This document shows, piece by piece, positions 19,005 through 25,059 of a stretch of DNA of 25,059 nucleotides. The translations under genes and the position numbers were made by a program. Each line of letters opens with the position of its first letter. Position 1 is the stretch's first letter. This stretch comes from Euplotes cf. woodruffi 2 WChen-2021 (taxonomy: Eukaryota > Ciliophora > Spirotrichea > Euplotida > Euplotidae). Location of the stretch: positions 1 to 25,059 of the forward strand of contig JAGYYN010009339.1 of assembly GCA_021441665.1 (NCBI GenBank), given 5' to 3'. Below the pieces are notes generated by a model. It was not told where the DNA came from and ran no database searches. It saw nothing but the letters and a program-made list of their open reading frames with translations.

Positions 19005-22000
19005 ATGGAGTCTGTGGCTCAAATGCAACCTTCAACTGGGTATGTTGCTATAAATGAACTGTTTGTCGGAACAATATCGTCGATTGCTTGCCATAAGAAC
19101 TACATCGTCTACGGTAAGATGCAGACAATAAGCAATATAGCCAGCGGATCGTACTGCCATTTTATTGATATCAAGCAGGCGCATAAAAAGGTCAGTCTTC
19201 GAAACCTAAACTCGAGTTACTTTAGTATAATGCAGTTTCAAACCTAATCAAAACATATAATTATATTTTGTTGACTTAACTCACTGCTTTATACTATTGC
19301 ATTCTTTGCGTTAATATGTGTGTTTAGCTCAGCAGCGATAGTGATTGAAAATATTCATCAGCCCTGCTTTCAATCAACATATTTGATTCGCTAAAGCAAG
19401 TCGAGAAGATCAAGGTAACCGAATCGCTAAAATCTTAGATACTGCCAAATGCAACGGACAGTCAGTTTTCAATTGTTGCCTTCACAGAGAGGTGGATTAA
19501 GATATACTGCATTTGTGGTAACAGCTTCTTAATAATACATAGAATCATCCGGAGATCTTACTTACGAGCTGACGTATGAAAACAAGGAGTTACTCGATAA
19601 AATATATGACATCATCTTCATCGACTCATTTAATGAATACTACGTTGGCTTTGCACACAACTTTGTGCTGAAGGTTCTTGCTCAAAACACATCGCGTAAG
19701 ATCACATTGCGACCAAGCTTGACTCTAATCTATAGCTGAAGAGCAACTTGTATTCAAAAGGTTTACTCATGAGTATGCAAAGACGCAGTGCGAGGATGAA
19801 TGAATTCTTTTCCAGCTCGCCTTCCACCCTCAGAAAATGTGGGGCACACATCAGTATTTAGTGGCATCAGCAACGATGTTCGGAAGTGTTGCTGTCTGGA
19901 ACTACCAAATCGAAGGGTCTGATTACAAAGAAAGGAGACCAGTGCTCTGGGAATTCAAAGGCAAGCAGCCTTGACTTGTGATTCGAATGAATAGAGTTTA
20001 ATACTTTACTTTAGGACACCAGGGGGTTATTTATAATCTTAGATGGATCAACCACACTTCCTTCTGAACTACCTCAGGAGACAGAGTCATTAATGTTTGG
20101 GACTTAGACGACAGCAACCAAAATGAGTAATTAGTCGCATTTATACTTGTAGAGTGCTTATTTGCAGAAACACAGCAGGAGTCCTCGATTTAGAAAACTA
20201 TGTTGCTGATCCTAATAAAGAAATGATGAAATTCGAAGCACAAATTGGAAAATCTCTATGGTGTGTTTCGTCTCTTTCTGACAGTGAAAAGATTCATGGT
20301 AATAAATAATTTTTGTGAAATTTTTAATCTTGATTATTTTAGGAAGTGAAGAAGTTGAGGAGTCAAAATCTCTCAATTCAAAATGGTAATTAGTATTTCT
20401 TATATAAAATAGAATTGAGCTAAACTCTATTGTGACCGGTGGGGCTGATACATCAATAAAACTTTGGAGCCTCAATTCGTCTCAAAAAGAGGAAGCACCC
20501 TCTGAAGTAATAAGATATGATTACGACATTAAAACAGACATATCTAAGCTGCCATATCTGATTAATAATGAAGACCAGTACTTCATCAGAAGCCTTTGAA
20601 ATTGAATAATTGGGCGAACTTTCTATTTATTCGCAGCAACCAACGTAGGTACAATATACTGTTGGAAGAACGAAGAAAAGGATACTCATACTACGTCTGC
20701 AGGAGATATCAAGCTTGAGCTCAAATACTTACACTCGACAATCGAGCAGCCAGAAGAGCCAACAAATGACTTTTCGATCATCGACATCTGATGCACTGAT
20801 ATAAATATAAATACTGCTTCATCAACGCGGAATCTTATTTTTATGGTTGCAGCGTTTGAATGTCCGAAGAACAAGCATTCAAAATGCCAAATACTGATGT
20901 TTGACCGAGACGATCAATGAAGTAATAAAACATAGTTAATTTTATAAATAGATGCTCTCAGCAAGTCACAAAATAAGGACGTCATAATTTCTGACTTCGA
21001 ATGGATGAAAACAGCACCTATTGCAAAAGCAGAACCCACAAATGAACAGCAGAACGCAGAAGAGACAAAGGCTGACGTTGATCAAGGTAAGAGTAAGTTA
21101 GTTTACTTTTAGACGATGTCAAGGAAGCGAGCTGCAAGATTATTAGAGTCTGCGTTCTAAGAACATTAAATAATATTATCGACATCCAAGTTAATGATAT
21201 CGTACCTTTCATTGAACTCTTCACTACAAATGGACGCGGCTATTCGTTTATTTGGAGAGTTTATATTCAGAGAACAGACGAAAATCACTATGAATTTAAA
21301 CTCAGGAATATTGCAGAATACCAGATCAAAAAGAAAGGCCAAGTGTTCTGAGCCCTCTTGACTCATCAATCAATTGGTCATCTTTTGCTTGGAGACACAA
21401 AAGGAAACGTGCACTTCTGTGATGGATACCCATGGGAGATCAAAGAGGACATCGAAGAAGATCTCAACTGTCCCGATGTTGTTCAGAAAGACTCAGCTTA
21501 TTACCTTAACCTCCACGGAGTTGATAAAGTCACATCCCTGGGACATATGAACAACTCAAAGCACGACGTTGTATCGACTGCAACTCAAAAGCATGTAAAA
21601 GTGCTAAGATACTTCAAAGAAGAAAATAAATTCAACGTGATTTCAACATTAAAGCCAGGTCCGCTATCCTGAGTCCTCGGAGTAAATACTATTGGATCGA
21701 ATCCGATTGTGGTCGGAGGAAAAGGAGTTATGCTGTACCTCTGGGATCTAATAAGCAAGCAGCAGCTTTTCAGTATAAACTGAAAGGGATGGAACAGACA
21801 CATCTCCTTTGCACTGAACCCTCGTAATAAGTCCCACTTCTTTATCAGTTTCTCGAATAGAAACCAGCTTACTGTGTACTATGCGAATAAAGAAATCAAG
21901 CAGGTTGAAAATGAATGATATACTATAAGAGCAAGCTTGCATGAAAGAGAAACACTAACTGTTGCGATCTTAAACAACAAATTCGATGGTATGTGCAGAG

Positions 22001-23632
22001 TTGACTGTTGAATCTCGATTAAATAGGATATAAAAGAGATGTTTTTATCAATATCTATTTTGAAAACTGTTTTTAATTCGTCGCCAAAAATAGAAGAGTT
22101 TAAAAAATGTATAAAGTTAGATTAAGTCAAACTTTGAATTATTAAAAATAACCAAAGCAAACATTAAAATTAAATAAAAGAGACGATGTAATTCGAGCTG
22201 TTGTTATATTTCAAAAATGAGAAATAAAGAAGTATCTTTACAGCCACTCAATTATAACCATTAATTTTAATATTACATTTGTTAGATACAAAAAATTAAG
22301 ATACATTATGTTATTTATTTTAAAGTACACAAAAATTGTTAAAATTATAAAATCAAATGAAAAATCGGTAATATTGAGCATCATATTTTTATCTTAAACT
22401 AGTACAGTAAAAACCTGTAATGTGAAAATGGATATAATTTACATTAATTTTGAATTAAATATAGCTTCAATTGGTATATAGGTAATAAACTCTATCTCTT
22501 GACAGGTGGAGAAGGCACAGAACTTTTGATCTCTGAAGTCTACAGAGACTTTTTGAACTTGCACAAATCACTGAACTACCACACGGCTTCGATCCGTGCG
22601 ATATGCAAGCAATTAATACTCGATACTCAAGACGTTCAAAAGTACTTAGTCGCCACTGCGGGCAGCCAAATGCTTATCAACTTATTCGAAATCGAATTCA
22701 GCAGCCAAGGATTTGAGATCATTCATTTGTCGAAGTACGAAGGACTCAAGTCAGACCAAGATTTTAGAATCATGGACTTCGATATGAAGTTCACGCAGGA
22801 CAAGATCCTTTTCTTCATCGCAAGTTCTTCTGGACAGTACCACTCAGTAGCCTGCAGCAAAGAAAATTATAAATTTACAAAGGTTGATTCTTTGACTTTT
22901 GACAGCGCCCTTCTTTGCATCAAAACTGTTGAGAACTCAGAAACCAAGTATACATCGTTTATTGGGTCGAATAAAGGCAAGCTGAATGCTGTGGAACAGC
23001 AGTTCTCGACTGAGAGTCAGGCAGAGCCAGTGCTGACAATAAATCCTCATCAAGTTGGGATCAATGTGATCGATGTATACAAAACGCTAATCTGCACGGT
23101 TAGCGATGACCAAAGCTTAGTGCTGTACAACTACGACTCAGCTCTTGGGATCGATGCATTCAAAATCATGCATACAGTCTATGCCCACCATTCTTCGATA
23201 AAGGCATTGAAGATCGTGCCTTTGAAGAAATATGCGTCGTATTTTGGAGCTGGAGGGCAAGCTGAGGAACCTGTAATTATTGTTACTTCAAGCTACGACC
23301 AGAGAGCCTGCTTTTGGCTATACTTCATTTCTAAAACAAAGGTGAGATTTGACATCTGATTAAGATTTTATGAAGTCAAAATTTTAATAAATTTTATAGG
23401 GTGAGCACAACGACAAAAGTAGTCGACCACCTAAACTCATGCTTAAGTAAGTCAGATCAAAGCTAAATATATTAGGTTCAAACATACTCTTCCAGATGTA
23501 TTCGACCTTGATACTTTTATTTATGAGGAGACAGATTCAGGCGAACAGGAAGACTATAGCAAGAAGCACTTGAAAATGCTAGTCGTGCTTGTTGGAAAAG
23601 GGACACTAATAAAAAGCATTAGACTAATATAA
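19005..23632 (+). CDS. WDR6-like: WDR6/Trm734-type WD-repeat protein (tRNA 2'-O-methylation cofactor)
   Basis: In yeast and animals this family partners the Trm7/FTSJ1 methyltransferase for 2'-O-methylation at tRNA position 34. Fifteen exons: 19005-19113, 19141-19190, 19328-19414, 19439-19517, 19543-19695, 19736-19960, 20015-20126, 20168-20298, 20343-20385, 20413-20920, 20951-21086, 21113-21988, 22506-23341, 23400-23446 and 23476-23632. They sum exactly to 1,182 residues (human WDR6 about 1,120). Family landmarks in order are VGFAHNFVLKVL, MFGSVAVWN, GHQGVIYNLRW with SGDRVINVWDL, TGGADTSIKLW, LHGVDKVTSLG, INCKGWNRH and the C-terminal LVVLVGKG. Two TGA codons (19799 area and 21781) fall on Cys positions of the family. 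No frameshift is needed. Intron 6 is GC-AG, and intron 12 is exceptionally long (517 nt). Confidence 0.9.
19114..19140 (+). other. 27-nt intron without stop codon, length divisible by three
   Basis: The intron starts GTAAGA and ends ATATAG. Retaining it would add nine residues (KMQTISNIA area) without breaking the frame. Removing it gives YIVYASGSYCHFID, which fits the WD-repeat pattern better. Confidence 0.6.
19961..20014 (+). other. GC-AG intron in the WDR6-like gene
   Basis: The donor reads AAAG|GCAAGC and the acceptor CTTTAG|GACACC. Only this pair joins WEFKG to the conserved HQGVIYNLRW in phase; a GT donor that would work is absent nearby. Confidence 0.75.
21989..22505 (+). other. 517-nt AT-rich intron of the WDR6-like gene
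   Basis: The donor GTATGT and acceptor TTGACAG join exons in phase (FDG|GGEGTELL). The interior (about 22020-22490) is far more AT-rich than the exons and has no open frame. It may include an unrecognised insertion such as an internal eliminated sequence. Confidence 0.6.
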
Positions 23633-23886
23633 AACCTCTAATTTTGATTAGTAAAATCAAATAAAAGTTTGCCCATATAAGGTCTTATGATCAGTAAGAG
23701 CTTGAAAATTTCAGCAAATATTACAATATTAATTTGTTATGGTAAATGCATTTCAATATTGATAATAATTACATATTACTTTTGTTCACTTATTTTATAT
23801 TCAATAGTCAAACTAATTTAAATTCAATTTTAAATATTCATCTTTTAATTTCAGAATGAAAACTGAATAAATTCAACACATTATGC
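23633..23886. other. Convergent AT-rich spacer
   Basis: The 254 bases between the WDR6-like stop and the minus-strand MORN gene stop contain no open frame. A near match to the breakage consensus (TATTGAAATG, minus strand) lies near 23751-23760. Confidence 0.45.
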
Positions 23887-25059
23887 TTAGCTATACCACT
23901 GTACTCTTTTTCCTTCTTTCCAAGCACCTTTTCTCGAAACACCGTTTTCATCAGTATACCTAAATTAGATTAAATTAAAAGTATTTCGTACGTTCCCTCG
24001 CCATGCTGTTTATTTCGATGCCAGTTTCCTTTATAAGTTCTTCCGTCAGGCCAAGTATATATGCCATATCCGCTTTTTGCATCGTGTTTGTATTCTCCTG
24101 AGTAGACCCTTCCGTCCTTCCAAGTATAGACTCCTTCTCCGTGCATTTTGCTTTCAGCCCACAGGCCTTTGTAGCTGTTTCCGTCGCTCCATTTGTACGT
24201 GCCTTTGCCTTCGATCTAAAGAGTAAGTATTGGTTTTACACTGTTGTTCTTGAACTGGCCTTTGTATCTTGATCCATTATCGAGCGTCAAAGTACCCTTT
24301 CCCTCCATGTTGCCTAGTAGTGTAAGCAAGCGATCTAAAGCAAATAAAATACCTTCGTTGTAGTCTCCGACATAGACTGAACCGTCAGGCCACGTCTCAG
24401 TCCCCGTTCCATGTTTTTTGTCGTTCATCCAGTCCCCTTCGTAAGTGTTGCCGTTTTTCTGAGTAAACTTGCCCTTGCCATGCGCTTGGTCGTTTACGAA
24501 GTCACCTTCGTAGCAGTCACCAGAGGCAAGGATGTATTTGCCAGTGCCATGTCTGACTCCTTGCTTCCATTCGCCAGTGTAGGTTGAACCGTTTTTGTAG
24601 ATCTAAACAGCAAAGGCTTTGTGAAAATTTCATTCTGACCAGGACATAAACCGCATACAACTCTATGGTTACCATTTTTCCTTTTCCGTGTGGTTTTTCA
24701 GTTTGAGTATCCCACTGGCCCTCGTACTTATCTCCGTTGGGGAGCAAGGTGGCTGGCTTGTTTTCAATACGGTCTTTCTTTTCTAAATACAAATGACATA
24801 TTCAGTTACTTTCTTGTTTTGGATCTGAGCTTTCTTTTTTAACTTTCTTTTTGTCCTCTTTTGCTCCTTGTTTATCATTTTTCTTGGCATCTGTGCAAAC
24901 AGGTCAAAAGAGCATTTGTTTGTTGTATACATACGTGCAATTAGAAGGACGACTAAAATAAACAAATATGCGCAGATGGTCTTGTCTGGTGGAGAGGACT
25001 CAGTAAGTAAATAGAGCCAGGTGTATTTACATCTCGAATTAATACGCAACTGCAAGGTA
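23887..25059 (-). CDS. Membrane-anchored MORN-repeat protein, N-terminus beyond the window
   Basis: Read leftwards, the exons are 24935 to the right edge, 24810-24890, 24673-24782, 24353-24602, 24240-24313, 23992-24215 and 23887-23959, all joined in phase by GT-AG introns of 24-70 nt. The order is a hydrophobic helix ([14 protein letters not shown]), a Lys-rich linker ([15 protein letters not shown]), then nine consecutive MORN repeats of about 23 residues, for example [34 protein letters not shown] and [18 protein letters not shown]. It closes with [15 protein letters not shown], the usual capping half-repeat. MORN arrays bind membranes or scaffold proteins at cortical and ciliary structures; the precise role is unknown. 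No convincing start Met lies in the window, so the 5' end is probably outside. Confidence 0.85.

Noticed and set aside
1-25059. tRNA, rRNA, CRISPR, and retroelement or large transposon genes
   Set aside because: No cloverleaf B-box contexts, no rRNA text, no spaced direct repeats, and no reverse transcriptase or transposase motifs were seen in any frame.

Overview
The window reads as nuclear DNA of a euplotid ciliate, most likely the genus Euplotes. TGA is used throughout as a sense codon and aligns with cysteine positions of known proteins, while TAA and TAG stop translation. At least five genes only make sense with a +1 ribosomal frameshift at AAA-TAA, the hallmark of Euplotes. Introns are numerous and often tiny (23 to 36 nt), GT...TTTAG in form. 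Somatic (macronuclear) chromosomes of Euplotes normally carry one gene each. A stretch with about a dozen genes, both strands and AT-rich spacers is therefore best explained as germline (micronuclear) DNA before chromosome fragmentation, though a multi-gene somatic chromosome is not excluded.

Layout, left to right: a mitochondrial carrier (minus strand, cut by the left edge); a transportin-3/importin-13-type nuclear import receptor (927-4360, six exon blocks counting the frameshift); a spacer with a striking G-depleted tract; an unrecognised many-exon gene (5104-about 7023); two unrecognised Lys/Ser-rich genes that share an FPKDFF motif near the start (7439-8458 and 9618-12150), separated by about 1.1 kb without a gene; a minus-strand gene ending in a coiled coil (12332-13196); a spacer with a GC-rich non-coding island; a probable mitochondrial-targeted gene (13778-14836); an unknown gene with a frameshift (14899-15469); a NUP50-like nucleoporin with a C-terminal Ran-binding-type domain (15570-17227); a four-helix membrane protein with a frameshift next to a poly-Ser tract (17320-18719); a complete WDR6/Trm734-type WD-repeat protein (19005-23632, 15 exons); and a minus-strand protein with a membrane helix and nine to ten MORN repeats (23887 to the right edge).

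Functional links are limited. The import receptor and NUP50 both belong to nuclear transport, and WDR6 belongs to tRNA wobble-base 2'-O-methylation, but nothing suggests co-regulation: the genes lie in mixed orientation, and each would be expected to end on its own somatic chromosome. Some neighbours are only 62 to 101 bp apart. The main points of interest are the dense AAA-TAA frameshifting, an 83-bp inverted-repeat element inside an intron, a GC-AG intron, and two GC-rich islands with no readable gene.
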